DNA from: Excoecaria cochinchinensis
Taxonomy: Eukaryota; Streptophyta; Magnoliopsida; Malpighiales; Euphorbiaceae
Length of the DNA: 64,000 nucleotides
Assembly (NCBI GenBank): GCA_947683425.1
Contig: CANTUQ010000078.1
Coordinates: 1,552,001-1,616,000, forward strand
Direction of reading: 5' to 3'
Under the pieces are notes generated by a model. That model saw only the letters and a list, made by a program, of their open reading frames with translations. It was not told where the DNA came from and made no database searches. The translations under genes and the position numbers were made by a program. Below, one piece after another: positions 46,046 through 58,739 of the stretch (positions within the stretch are counted from its first letter, which is position 1; each line of letters begins with the position of its first letter).

Positions 46046-46886
46046 CTTTAAACTTAAGTAAACAAGTAAAGAAAAGAATTCACTCAACCTCACGTGTTTG
46101 TCTCTCAACTCACAAATTGATTTCTCACAATTGTACTTCAGAAACAAACTCAAACAAATATGCACAATTAAGTAGTTTGATTTAAAAACAATGAGTACTT
46201 AACAAGAACAGTAAAAAGTACCAATTCTAGAGGCAAATTGACCAAATTGAACAAACTTAGAAATTAGCACACAAGAGATAAATTTCGTGCGCTTTAGTGT
46301 ATAAAGATGTTCAACAATGTGCAATATGTTAAACTATTGTAGTTGGAACCAAAAACAGTTTAGACACACAAATTGATAACTTAGAATGAAAAGAATAGAC
46401 AAGACGGATGCACTTAAATGCGATGTTTAACTAAACCTAATGATTAGTTTAAACAGATTTTATATAGACTCAACAAAAATAAAATTAAAGAAAGCATGCA
46501 ATAATATAACCCAAAATCTTAAAAGCAATGAGTACTTAACCTGCCCTTTGAAGAAATCAAACAAATTATGGAAGTTCTAGCTTAATTGATCAAATTTGAA
46601 CTTAACAAGATAATAGGAGCTGAATTGAACACAAGGTAATTTTCAGATTTTTTTTTTTATATGTATATAAGCTTTCTTTTCTTCTTCTTCTTTTTTTTTT
46701 TTCAAAACGTAAATCACACAACTAATGATCAAATACTTGAGATAGGTAATTTAACACAATTGAGCAACAACCAAATAAGGAACTAGATGCAAAGTCCTAT
46801 TCGGCCAGAACAAAGAAAGAATTTCAAGAAGACAAAATTAAAGGATAGTTAAGAATTTATCACTTAGCCTAAGCTCTGATACCAAT
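46046..46886 (-). other. Leader and primer-binding site of K5
   Basis: Non-coding leader with the PBS GCTCTGATACCA at 46873-46884 (minus strand), two bases from the 5' LTR. T-rich tracts lie near 46650-46705. It is the template for the matching scrap at 3336-4075. Confidence 0.85.
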
Positions 46887-48019
46887 TGATGCGGAACCCC
46901 AGCCTATATGCAAACTAGAACGCCAACATACCATGAATATTGATCATAAACAAGTGAATAAACCCCCAATCTAAAGAACCCCCAAACAAGATTGAATGGA
47001 AACGCTTATAATAGATTGATTTAGAAAGTAAGAAGAATAAGAATCAAGCATACATTAACCATGCAAATTGCCTAAGTCTAATTCTTCATACAATAGCAAG
47101 AATCAATAGAAATTAACTCTCACAAATTCAGTCAATGAAAATTCATTAATCATAAGATATGCAAAATGTAAAGTACAAATGAAGAAGTTCAGCCCTTTAT
47201 ATAGGCAAGGCAGCCACCCCTCCCTAGAGGAGTTATAATCAAACACTAACTCTAAGAGATAATTAATAAAATAAATAATAAAGATAATTCCTAACCTTTA
47301 TCTACATGTATTTGGCCATAATATGGACTAAGTACATGAATAAATAAAGATAAATACAATCTGAAAATAATCCTAAAAGCTAGTGATTATCCTAAGGAAA
47401 ATGAATGTAGACTCAATTTTGGCTATAAGTGGAATTTGGCTAACTCACTCAAGATAAATTCATCCTATTGTTTCTCCATCAAACTCTATTCAATAATATC
47501 CCAAAATAATAAGTATTTATCAAAGAGGCATAAAGTTAAATTTGACTCAAACCCATCCAAATTCAGCTCTCCCCTTTAAAATCCGGCCCCCTCATGTTTT
47601 CTAAGCCTCAATTAGTTATTTAGGCCCAACTCTTTAGAAGAGATAAGCCCAACTTTAGCCTACCCACTTAAACTACCCAAAATACTCAAATAAGCCCAAA
47701 AATAAAACAAACCTAATTAAATAAGCCCAAAACGTTTTCTAAGGTACTAGGCTGCCCAAATACATTTAATTATATGTCATTACAAGAATAGAAGCTAAAC
47801 AAAATAGCTTGAAGGCCCATTTGACCATTCGGCCCCAACTTGTCTTCATAGCCCAATTCAGCTTCTTTCCCCTCTTGAACTTGTATCTTCTCTACATAAG
47901 GCCTCATGAATGCTTGTAGGACTTCTTTAAGTTTCTTTGACCTTGCTCTTGTGATTGGTCCTTGAGGAAGTGCTAGTTCATCTCTCTTGTTGCCATTATG
48001 TTTGGTTGTGCTCATATCA
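46887..48019 (-). repeat. 5' LTR of K5
   Basis: 1133 bp. Same ends as the 3' LTR. A 42-bp stretch present at about 40950-40992 is missing near 47525. A TATA-like ctatataaag (minus strand) lies near 47197. Confidence 0.92.
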
Positions 48020-48392
48020 CCTACAAGCATTCATGAGACCTTATATAAAGAAGATGCAAGTTCAAGAAGAGAAAGAAGCTAAATTGGACTATGAAGACAA
48101 GTTTAGGCCAAATGGTGCAATGGGCCTCCAAGCCACTTTATTTAGTTTCTATTCTTTGTGTAACATGTAATTAAGTATATTTGGGCAGCCTAGAACCTAG
48201 GAAAATGAATTGGGCTTGATTAGAATAGGTTTATTTTATTTTGGGCTTATTTGACTATTTTGTGTAGTTTAAGTGGGTAGGCTAAAGTTGGGCTTATCTC
48301 TTCTAAAGAGTTAGGCCAAAATAACTATTTGAGGCTTAGAGAACATGAGGGGGCCGAATTTTACATGGGAGAGTTGAATTTTAATGGGTTTG
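48020..48392 (+). repeat. 3' LTR of K4, third piece
   Basis: Begins with the right cctac copy and continues aagcattcatgagacc to gggtttg. gtttg (48388-48392) is the left target copy of M. Confidence 0.87.
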
Positions 48393-50442
48393 TGATGCGG
48401 AACCCAATAGCTAATAAGCTACAAACCCACATATACAATATGGTTAGCAAAGAAACAAAGAGATAAAATCCCTCCCTATCAACCTGTGATTGAAAACGCA
48501 AATAATCGGGAAAAACAAAAAAGATGAAAATGCCACAATCAAGAAAATTGATAAGTAATCAAATTCTTCATGTAATAGAAAAGATGAGCAAGCAATCCTC
48601 ACTAATCTCTCTATGAAATTCGGCCAAGCTAATGCGGAACCCCAGCCTATATGCAAACTAGAACGCCAACATACCATGAATATTGATCATAAACAAGTGA
48701 ATAAATCCCCAATCTAAAGAACCCCCAAACAAGATTGAATGGAAATACTTATAATAGATTGATTTAGAAAGTAAGAAGAATAAGAATCAAGCATACATTA
48801 ACCATGCAAATTGCCTAAGTCTAATTCTTCATACAATAGTAAGAATCAATAGAAATTAACTCTCACAAATTCAGTCAATGAAAATTCATTAATCATAAGA
48901 TATGCAAAATGCAAAGTACAAATGAAGAAATTTAGCCCTTTATATAGGCTAGGCAGCCACCCCTCCCTAGAGGAGTTATAATCAAATACTAACTCTAAGA
49001 GATAATTAATAAAATAAATAACAAAGTTAATTCCTAACCTTTATCTACATGTATTTGGCCACAATATGAACTAAGTACATGAATAAATAAAGATAAATAC
49101 AATCTGAAAATAATCCTAAAAGCTAATGATTATCCTAAGGAAAATGAATGTAGACTCAATTTTGGCTATAAGTGGAATTTGGCTAACTCACTCAAGATAA
49201 ATTCATCCTATTGTTTCTCCATCAAACTCTATTCAATAATATCCCAAAATAATAAGTATTTATCAAGGAAAACCCATTCCTAAAATTTAGGACCCCAAGT
49301 TCACCAATGTAGGCATAAAGCTAAATTTGACTCAAACCCATCCAAATTAAGCTCTCCCCTTTAAAATCCGGCCCCCTCATGTTTTCTAAGCCTTATTTAG
49401 TTATTTTGGCCCAACTCTTTAGAAGAGATAAGCCCAACTTTAGCCTAACCACTTAAACTATCCAAAACACTCAAATAAGCCCAAAAATAAAATAAGCCTA
49501 ATTAAATAAGCCCAAAACGTTTTCTAAGGTATTAGGCTGCCCAAATACATTTAATTATATGTCATTACAAGAATAGAAGCTAAACAAAATAGCTTGAAGG
49601 CCCATTTGACCATTCGGCCCCAACTTGTCTTCATAGCCCAATTCAGCTTCTTTCCCCTCTTGAACTTGTATCTTCTCTACATAAGGCCTCATGAATGCTT
49701 GTAGGACTTCTTTAAGCTTCTTTGACCTTGCTCTTGTGATTGGTCCTTGAGGAAGTGCTAGTTCATCTCTCTTGTTGCCATTATGCTTGGTTGTGCTCAT
49801 ATCACAAGCCAATAAGAGAACACTCTCAAAATGTTTAATTCATCCAAAATCTGAAGTTTACAACTCATATTAACCTATATATATGGTGACTAACCCTAAT
49901 TACCCTTAAAACCTAAAAATAAACCCTAATAAGGCCTTAAACACACATAAGCCGAATTCTCCATGGGCTTTACAAGATAAATTAAGCCCAAACTAAAGAA
50001 AATAAACTCACTTAAAATTAAATCTTATAGGCCGAATATGAAAGCCCAAGAGAAAGACTAATTAAAACCCAAAAGAATTAAATTAAACCCAATCTACAAG
50101 CCCATCACGCCTAGCCCATTAAATCCCAACTTAAATGAGTCATGTGACTTTTAAATGAAGCACATGACATGTACAATTAAAAGCCCAAAGTTGTATAAGA
50201 ACTTGTTGGCTTAAATTTGCCCAATTCCTTCTCTTGCTTCCAAAAGGCTAATTACTTTGCTTTGGTCTTCAAGCTCTCCATAGCATTTCTCAATAGCCTC
50301 TTCACGAATTTCTTGAGTGACAAAGTCTTGAACAAAAGATGACATAGCCATCTTTAGCTTCTGAGCACGTCCTCTTGTTATTGGACCACTAGGCATCTTC
50401 AAAGGATCTTTGGTGGTTGATGGCATGGCTGGATCCGTATCA
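48393..50442 (-). repeat. 3' LTR of M, split by a solo K LTR
   Basis: Pieces 48393-48629 and 49805-50442. It ends CCGTATCA next to the polypurine tract (50443-50458). The hairpin beside it is GATTTG-TCCT-CAAATC (50462-50477), with both arms changed relative to the other subfamilies. Confidence 0.9.
48630..49804 (-). repeat. Solo K-type LTR (caagc duplication)
   Basis: 1175 bp, TAATGCGG...CATATCA, flanked by caagc at 48625-48629 and 49805-49809. Same length as the K5 3' LTR and closely similar to it. It encodes the ALPQGPITRARSKKLKEVL tail on the minus strand. Confidence 0.93.
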
Positions 50443-53400
50443 TTCCCTCCCTCCTCGAAAAGATTTGTCCTCAAATCTGCATCCACATCAAAAGAAGAAA
50501 GGTCAGAAACATTAAATGTAGCAGAAACACCATACTTACCTGGTAAATCTATCTTGTAAGCATTATCATTGATGCGCTCTAAGACTTTAAATGGACCATC
50601 ACCACGTGTATCCAACTTTCCTTTCCTTTGGTTTAGAAACCTTTCCTTCCGAAAATGCACCCAAACCCAATCTCCAGGAGCAAATACCACTTGTCGCTCT
50701 TCTCAATGTTAGTCCTGGCTTTCTCATGCAAAGTCTTTACCTATTCTGCCTTCCTATTGCCATCTAAACTTAAAAGCTCATTTAAAGGCAATGGACAAAG
50801 ATCAAGCATAGTCAGTGGGTTAAAACCATAAACAATTTCAAATGGTGAAAAACCAGTAGAAGAATGAATACTTCTATTATAAGCAAATTCAATGAAAGGT
50901 AGACAATCCTCTCATGTTTTGAGATTCTTACCCACTATAGCACGAAGTAAGGTACCCAAAGATCTATTCACTACCTCTGTTTGACCATCTATTTGCAGGT
51001 GGCAAGTAGTAGAAAATAACAACTTTGTACCCAACTTACCCCATAGAACACGCCAAAAATGTGAAAGGAACTTTGTATCCCTGTCAAAAATAATGGTGCA
51101 TGGTATACCATGCAAACGCACAACTTCTTTAAAGAATAGGTCAGCAACATGAACAGCATCATCACATGTATGACAAGCAATAAAGTGAGCCATTTTGCTA
51201 AACCTATCTACCACTACAAAAATGCTATCTCTACCATGTTTAGTTCTAGGTAATCCAAGCACAAAATCCATAGAAACATCAGTCCAAGGAGAACTAGGTA
51301 TGGGTAAAGGCATATACAAACCATGGGGCATGGTTTTAGACTTAGCTTGCCTACACGCAACACATGAATTACATACTTTTTCCACATCTCTGCGCATATG
51401 AGGCCAATAAAAATGCTCATTTAACATGTCATAAGTCTTATGCACCCCAAAATGTCCCACCAATCCCCCACAATGAGATTCTAACACAAGCAAATCACGC
51501 ATAGAACATTAAGCAAACAAAGTTTGCTGCCTTTAAACAGAAAACCGTCATGCCTATAAAATTTATCAAAAGCTTGATGCTCACATGTTGCATACACATT
51601 ACCAAAATCAAGATCTCCTACATATAATTCCTTAACATGCTCAAATCCTAACAACTTAGAACTAAGTGTAGAAATCAAGGCATATCTTCTTGATAATGCA
51701 TCAACAACAATATTATCCTTTCCATGCTTGTATTGAATAACATAGGGAAATGTTTCAATAAATTCAACCCACTTAGCATGCCTTTTATTCAACTTACCTT
51801 GTCCCTTCAAGTGTTTGAGGGACTCATGATCGGTGTGAATGACAAACTCCTTGGGTAGGAGGTAATGCAGCCACACATCCAATGCTCTCACCAAGGCATA
51901 AAGCTCCTTGTCATAGGTTGAATAATTGAGTTTGGCTCCATGAAGCTTCTCACTGAAGTAGGCAATTGGCTTCTTTTCTTGCATCAAAACCGCCCCAATA
52001 CCTACACCAGAAGCATCACATTCTATTTCAAATGTTTTATCAAAGTTAGGTAAAGATAAAATAGGAGCAGAACACAACTTCCCTTTCAAAGTCTCAAATG
52101 CCTTTTGCTGTGCTTCTCCCCACTTGAACCCAACTTCCTTCTTGATAATTTCTGTAAGTGGTGCAGCAACAGAAGAGAAATCCTGCACAAAATGCCTATA
52201 AAAACTTTGCTAAGCCATGAAAGCTCCTCACATCCGAAATGGACTTAGGCGTGGGCCAATCTCTAATTGCCTTAACTTTCTCTTCATATACTTCAATACC
52301 CTGTGCACTCACCACAAAACCAAGGAAAACAAGTCTATCTATACAAAATGTGCACTTCTTAAGTTTAGCATACAACTTTTCATTCCTCAAAGTTTGTAAA
52401 ACTAACTTAACATGCTCAATATGTTCCTCAAAAGACTTGCTGTAAATGAGTATATCATCAAAGTAAACAACAACAAACTTTCCTAAATATGCACGCAATA
52501 CGTGGTTCATAAGCCTCATGAAAGTGCTAGGGGCATTAGATAGTCCAAATGGCATAACCAACCACTCATACAAACCATATTTAGTTTTGAAAGTTGTTTT
52601 CCACTAATCATCAGGTTTCATTCTAATTTGATGATATCCACTCATTAAATCAAATTTAGTAAAATACACAGCACCACATAATTCATCCAACATATCATCT
52701 AGCCTAGGAATGGGATGTCTATACTTTACAGTGATTTTGTTGACCGCACGGCAATCAACACACATCCTCCATGGTCCATCCTTCTTAGGCACCAAAAGGA
52801 CAGGCACTGCGCATAGACTCATGCTTTCTCTCACCAATCCCTTCTCCATGAGTTCTTCCACTTGCCTTTGCATCTCCTTAGTTTCCAAAGGATTGCTTCT
52901 ATAGGCTAGTCTATTGGGAATGGTAGATCCTGGCACAAAATCAATCTGATGTGCTATCCCCCTCAAAGGTGTAATCCATCTGACATCTCATAAAGAAAAA
53001 CATCAGAATACTCCTACAACAAAGAAACAAAACTAGGAGGCAAAGAATCAAGATTAGGGTTAGTGTCAGAAAACAAAACTTCCTTGTAGATTATAAGGAC
53101 CAAAGGTTGTCTCAAAGCTAATGCATTCTTGACCTCTCTTGCCCTCACATAGAAATTCTGTTTTTGCCGCCCCCCTTGCTTGTTTTCACTCACCACTAGG
53201 CCATTTATTTATTTTATTTCTTTTTGGGCCTCTTTTCCCCCTTTCCTTTCTTTTTCTCTTTCTCTCACCCCTTGGGCTGAACTCTTTTGGTCGAAGCCTC
53301 TTTCTCTTTCTTAAACATTTTCTTTTGATCTTCATAAATCTCGAGTAGATAATGGGGCTAAAACAACCTTTTTACCTTCATAAGAGAAAGAAAATCTATT

Positions 53401-53724
53401 AGTGTACCCATTATGAATAGCTTGTCTATCAAATTGCCAAGGCCTTTCCAAAAGCAAATGGCCTGCCTGTATAGGTACAACATCACATAAAACTTCATCC
53501 TTGTACCATCCAATAGAAAATGGCACTCTAACCTGGCATGTCACCATAACCTCTCCACTGTCATTTAACCATTGCAATCTATAAGGTCTAGGATGCTTCT
53601 CACATGACAAGTTCAACTTCTCAACCATACTCACACTAGCTGCATTTGTGCAACTCCCCCCATCAATAATGATTGTGCACACTCTCTCATTAACTAAACA
53701 CTTAGTGTGAAATATATTTTCTCT
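50211..53724 (-). pseudogene. pol: M protease, RT, RNase H and integrase (broken)
   Basis: Domains in order on the minus strand: protease IDGGSCTNAAS; a linker; RT with VPVLLVPKKDGPWRMCVDCR and YFDDILIYS; RNase H IECDASGVGIGAV; integrase GHFGVHKT, MDFVLGLPRT, TEVVNRS; GPF-type module; and the LTR-encoded tail MPSGPITRGRAQKLKM. Damage: a frame change after protease near 53335, a stop in the linker end near 53014, a stop replacing Trp near 52604, a frameshift after HGLA near 52200, another at the RNase H-integrase border near 51500, SDRD changed to FDRD near 51080, a stop after KNLKT near 50912, and a deletion of about 45 bp near 50700. It is non-functional. Confidence 0.9.
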
Positions 53725-54914
53725 TTATTCTAGGCTATCTTCCTTAACATTCAAGTTTAAAGCTCGCCTAGCCACAAATGATTTCCCACTTTCAGCAACT
53801 AACAGCTCCCCCTCACTATCACAATCACTACAATCTTCCAAAGGAGGCATTTCATCATCACTATGTTCTGATTCAGAAGTAATTTCCCCATCATCCCTAG
53901 CAATTATTACCCTCTTATTAGGACAATCACGTGCTACATGTCCTTTACCCAAACATTTAAAACATTTAATTTCTCTACTAGGGGTAGGAGTACTAGAGTT
54001 ACCTTTAACACCTTTGTTTGGAATTTGGGTTGCCTTTACTTCTTTTGGACCCGAATCTGCCCCATAGGGTTTAGATACCCTAAAGTCCTTCTTCTCCTCC
54101 TTTTTGTTCCATTTAGACCCCAAAGTATAGCTTGAGTTGTTGCTGATCTTATTAAAGCTTTTACTCCTCTTTTGCTTTTCAATCTTTATTGCCATGTGCA
54201 ACATCTCTTCCATAGTGTCATATCTATATAGCTCAATGGCATCAGCAATCTCCTTGTTTAGACCACCTAACAACCGAGCCATGGTGATCTCCTCATCCTC
54301 CTCAATGTTTGCTCTCACCATGCACATTTCCATATCCTTATAGTAATCCTCCACTGATTTTCCTGCCTGCACATGTCTATGCAATTTCCGATGTAATTCT
54401 CTAAAGTAGTGTGAAGGAACAAACCTTTTTCTCATGGCTTCCTTCATGTCCTCCCAATTACTAATAGGATGCCTTCCCACTTTCCGTCTATTCAAATTGA
54501 GTTGCTCCCACCAAAACATTGCATAATCAGTGAACTCTACGGCTGCAATCTTCACCTTCTTTTTCTCTGAATATCTATTGAATTCAAAGATCATCTCCAC
54601 CTTTCTCTCCCACTCCAAGTACTCTTCCGCACAATGGAGGAATCTTGAGTTTGATGTTGCCCAAGTTTCCATCTGTCTTTACACTAGTTTCCTCTTCATC
54701 TTCATCATCAAAATCATTCTCCACATGTCCTTGAATAATTCGGCCTCTCCCTTCTAGGTACATTAGATATACTTCCTTCAAGCCTCTCTTCCATTCCATC
54801 CATTCTAAGAGACAACATCCAGATCTCACTAATGAAAGCTTGATATAGCATCTTGTTATCTAGTACATGATATTCATCCTGGGATATTCACTTCCCACTA
54901 GTTTCTTTAGTCAT
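53725..54914 (-). pseudogene. gag: M gag (broken)
   Basis: Start ATG at 54914 (MTKETSGK), then an early TGA near 54888 where D has Gly. A small deletion near 54635 shifts the frame inside the PPFKG motif. From there the gag core is open (YLEWERKVEMIFEFNRY, KRFVPSHYFRELH) and includes a CX2CX4HX4C zinc knuckle (CFKCLGKGHVARDC) and acidic spacer (EMPPLEDCSDCD). A TAA replaces Gln at the end of the segment (DSLE*), near 53725. It matches A (1940-2891) and J (16802-16969), and its N-terminal part matches D, which shares this Gag core but not the zinc knuckle. Confidence 0.9.
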
Positions 54915-56689
54915 GGTGTATTACCTGCAAAATTGTTAGATAAAAATCTCACAAGCACTCCCTCACGTGTTTACACTCAAAGAATGTCACTCGTCTCGTG
55001 TTTCACACAATTAAGGCTTTTACCCTCTTAATGTCCTCACACTCTCTTGCCTTTTACCACTCAAGCTTGCAACTTTAAAATTTCACTTTAGAATTCAATC
55101 CACAAAGTAAGAATCTTGAGCATGTTTAAGAAAACAAAGAAAAAAGTAATCACTAACAATAAAAAGATAGCTCAAAACTAGAAAAGAAGACACTAGACAC
55201 AATGGAGGTGATACACGGTCAAGAGTGGTGTACCACTTGATTATATCCAAATTAGAGTACTAGAACAAGCAAAGATACTCTAACAATGTAAAAGAATAAA
55301 AGCAAGCTTAAAACAAAGAAATAAGCAACAAGAATTAAGAAAATGACAATTTGGACAAAATGTATGAATTTGATTCACTATAAAGTAAACCAAATATAGA
55401 ACCTAGATATTCTACCCAGCAAAGCAAGAAATCAACAAAAAAAAATTAAATTAAATAAAGTAGTTTACATGCAAGACAATTAAATTTAGAGCCAAAATAA
55501 TGAATAGGCCGAATGGTGTATCAACCTCTAATTAATGTGTCAAGTTGTGTGCAAAATGATGGCAAAAAGATAGGAAAATGATGGCAAAATGATATCAAAA
55601 TAGTAACACAAATGATCAAAAATGTTTCCAAAAATGGATAAGAAATGTTAAAATGGCAGGTCAAATGGATAAAAAATGAAGCAAAAATGGCAACTCAAAT
55701 GGATAAGAAATGATATCAAAAATGGCGACTCAAATGGATAAGAAAAATGGATAAATAAATGGATAACACAAATGGATAAGGAAATGGATAACACAAATGG
55801 TGGTGGATCAATGATTACAAAGTAAATCCTTGATTAAGTAGGATTAGGATAATAATTCCAATTCTGTTATGGATTGGGATTTTGAAAAAAACCTAAACCC
55901 AAAAGGATAGGGATTAGTTTTACTAGCCCTTAAAGGATTCCTAATTCCTAAAGCAGTATGGATTAATTTTCTCCCACCTATTATAGGATTTGGATTTCCC
56001 CTTTGCTCTATATAAACTACACTATGAAACCACACGCAATTCCTTCCTTATATCTCTTCTTTTTTCTATTTCTTCTATTCTTTCCTTTTCTTTCACATTT
56101 TTTTTTCTTTCTTTTTTTTCCTTAGCTTTTTTTTTTAAAAAGTAGTAACAACTAGACTACAACTACCAAATGCCTCAAGCCCAATGTGATCAGAATCCAA
56201 ATTCGGTTTTCCTAAATCGTCTTTTCAAAACGCAAAAACTTCAAAGTGGAAAACGGATACTTAAACGTCATTTTTGAGGTCCAAAACGGGCAGTTACATT
56301 GGGCAAAGCCCATGTAACAATTGTAGACCTCAAAATTCCCTTTCTGAAAATATCTTATAATAGCAAATCAGACACCCGTGTCAAAAGTTATGGCCTCTCG
56401 AAAATTTCTATTTTTTTTTTCAAATCAGTAAACTAATCTCTAATCTTCTTCTACTAGGATTCGGATTCAAAGCAAAGGATGTTCAAGATTTCAGTTCAAG
56501 GCTATTTCACGAATTCAAGGTAAAGGTAAAACAAGAAAAGGCTAATTTAAACACACAAAAAAACACAATTAACTAAGAAACTTAATGCAACCTAATTCGG
56601 CATAAACATAAAGAATTCGAAGAAAAGAAAACACAAACCTAATACTAAGATAAATAGGAATTTACCTTAACTTTGGCTCTGATACCAAA
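54915..56689 (-). other. Leader of M with minisatellite and PBS
   Basis: Non-coding. CACGTG at 54964-54969, a minisatellite of ATGGATAA/AAATGGCA units at 55550-55805, T-rich tracts at 56050-56150, and PBS GCTCTGATACCA at 56676-56687. Parallel to the A and D leaders. Confidence 0.8.
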
Positions 56690-57524
56690 TGATGTGGAAC
56701 CCAATAGCTAATAAGCTATCCCTCCCAATTGAACCCCCCATCAACCTGTGATTGAAAACGCAAATAATCGGGAAAAACGAAGAAGATGAAAATGCCACAA
56801 TCAAGACAATTGTTAAGTAATCAAATTCTTCATGTAATAGAAAAGATGAGCAAGCAATCCTCACTAATCTCTCTATGAAATTTGGCCAAGCCAATAAGAG
56901 AACACTCTCAAAATGTTTAATTCATCCAAAATCTGAAGTTGATAACTCATATTAACCTATATATATGGTGGCTAACCCGAATTACCCTTAAAACCTAAAA
57001 ATAAACCCTAATAAGGCCTTAAACACAAATAGGCTGAATTCTCCATGGGCTTTACAAGATAAATTAAGACCAAACTAAAGAAAATAAACTCACTTAAAAT
57101 TAAATCTTATAGGCTGAATATGAAAGCCCAAAAGAAATACTAATTAAAACCCAAAATAATTAAATTAAACCCAATCTACAAGCCCATCACGCCTAGCCCA
57201 TTAAATCCCAACTTAAATGAGTCATGTGACTTTTAAATGAAGCACATGACATGTACAATTAAAAGCCCAAAGTTGTATAAGACCTTGATGGCTTAAATTG
57301 GTCCAATTCCTTCTCTTGCTTCCAAAAGGCTAAGTACTTTGCTTTGGCCTTCAAGCTCTCCATAACATTTCTCAATAGCCTCTTCAAGAATTTCTTGAGT
57401 GACAAAGTCTTGAACAAAAGATGACATAGCCATCTTTGGCTTCTGAGCACGTCCTATTATTATTGGACCACTAGGCATCTTCAAAGGATCTTTGGTGGTT
57501 GATGGCATGGTTAGATCCGTATCA
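56690..57524 (-). repeat. 5' LTR of M
   Basis: 835 bp, TGATGTGGAACC...CCGTATCA. A stretch after aataagctat near 56715 is shorter than in the other J/M LTRs. Flanked by gtttg at 57525. Confidence 0.9.
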
Positions 57525-57533
57525 GTTTGGGTC
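57525..57533 (+). repeat. 3' LTR of K4, fourth piece
   Basis: gtttgggtc: the right gtttg copy plus K LTR. gggtc (57529-57533) is the left target copy of N. The same run occurs undivided near 37577 in the K3 LTR. Confidence 0.8.
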
Positions 57534-58507
57534 TGATGCGGAACCCCAAGGCTAAAGAACCCGAAACCCCTTGAACATACAATATGGCATGAACATGAAC
57601 AAGAATAAACCCCCAATCTAAAGAACCCCCAAACAACTATGTGAATGGAAACGCTTATAATAGATTGATTTAAAACACAAGAACAGAATTCGCCACAAAG
57701 TAAATACCTTGATAAGAATTAAAGTTCTTGATGCAAAAGAAGAAGACAAACAATCCTCTCCAATGAAGAATTTGTCCAAACCAAATAAAAGTCTCAAAAT
57801 ATCATAATCTCCAAGTCTGAATTACAAATTCGTTTTTGAGGAGTATTTATACTCACTTAAGCTAATAAAAACCCTAATTAATCAAATAGGCCTTAAAACA
57901 TGGGCCTTACACTAAGATGACTAAAGCCCACACTAATTAACTTAAAATTCAGCCCAAAAAGCCTAAAAAGAACTAATTAAATGAGCCCAAGCTAATTAAA
58001 GCCCATCTCACTTAAATAAGCCCAAAAGAATAAGTTAAGCCCTAACATATTACAAATAATCAAATGAAAATAATAAATAAAAGCCTAAACTAAAAGCCCA
58101 AATAAATCAGCCCCTTAATCCACTAATTAGCACATGCATTGCACATGCTCTAGCTCACATGCATAGCACATGTCAAGGTCACATGATCGGCACATGTCAA
58201 GTGTCACATGACCTGCACATGTTAAGTCGTCACATGACTAGCACATGTCCATCTTCAATTTGGCTTCTTCAAAAATTTGGCCAGCACATGTCAAGGTCAC
58301 ATGATCGGCACTTGTCAAGTGTCACATGACCTGCACATGTTAAGTCGTCACATGACTAGCACATGTCCATCTTCAATTTGGCTTCTTCAAAAATTTGGCC
58401 CATGGACTTCCTTAAAGCCTTCTTTAACTTCTCCAAATTTGATCTCCTTGAATATGAACTTCCATTGTTTATAATCTTGAAATGTTGACCCCCCTTTGCA
58501 CGCATCA
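57534..58507 (-). repeat. 3' LTR of N with doubled CACATG block
   Basis: 974 bp, TGATGCGGAACC...GCACGCATCA. A 118-bp unit is duplicated (58165-58282 and 58283-58400). The two copies together bring the number of CACATG hexamers between 58131 and 58370 to 16 by eye. Confidence 0.9.
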
Positions 58508-58739
58508 TTCCCTCCCTCTTTAGAAAAGATTCGTCCTCGAATCTTCGTCTTGTTCAAGTTGGGAATTGGCACTTGTAAAATAAATTGATCTTCATACAAG
58601 ATCTTTTGAATAGGTGGAAATAAAATGAATGCTTCTCCAGAAAAGAACTCATCATGTTCCTGCAAGTTAATATGAAAACTAAGCAAAACATGGTTAGTCT
58701 TTAATATAATCTTTTCATTCTGATCATCATTATCTTTAC
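58387..58739 (-). CDS. Tail protein of N, C-terminal part
   Basis: Continues the frame from 61811 once P and one tttac copy are ignored. It contains the conserved EHDEFFSGEAFILFPPIQK and KTKIRGRIFSKEGGNDA, crosses the hairpin (58528-58543) and polypurine tract, and runs about 40 codons into the 3' LTR, ending VHGPNF. No stop is seen before that. The protein is unknown; see the P ORF for the full-length form. Confidence 0.78.

Larger units (their letters stand above)
40314..48019 (-). mobile_element. Full-length Ty3/gypsy element K5 (cctac duplication)
   Basis: 3' LTR 40314-41488, internal region 41489-46886, 5' LTR 46887-48019, flanked by cctac at 40309-40313 and 48020-48024, inserted into the K4 LTR. 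Gag-pol is full length but carries one frameshift and two stops. By eye the LTRs differ by about seven substitutions plus a 42-bp deletion in the 5' copy, which suggests a fairly recent insertion. It is the best structural model here for the K subfamily. Confidence 0.95.
48393..57524 (-). mobile_element. Full-length but degenerate Ty3/gypsy element M (gtttg duplication)
   Basis: 3' LTR 48393-50442 (about 870 bp without a nested K solo LTR), internal region 50443-56689, PBS at 56676-56687 (minus strand), 5' LTR 56690-57524. gtttg flanks it at 48388-48392 and 57525-57529. Same subfamily as J and A. All domains are present but many stops, shifts and deletions show it is dead. Confidence 0.93.
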
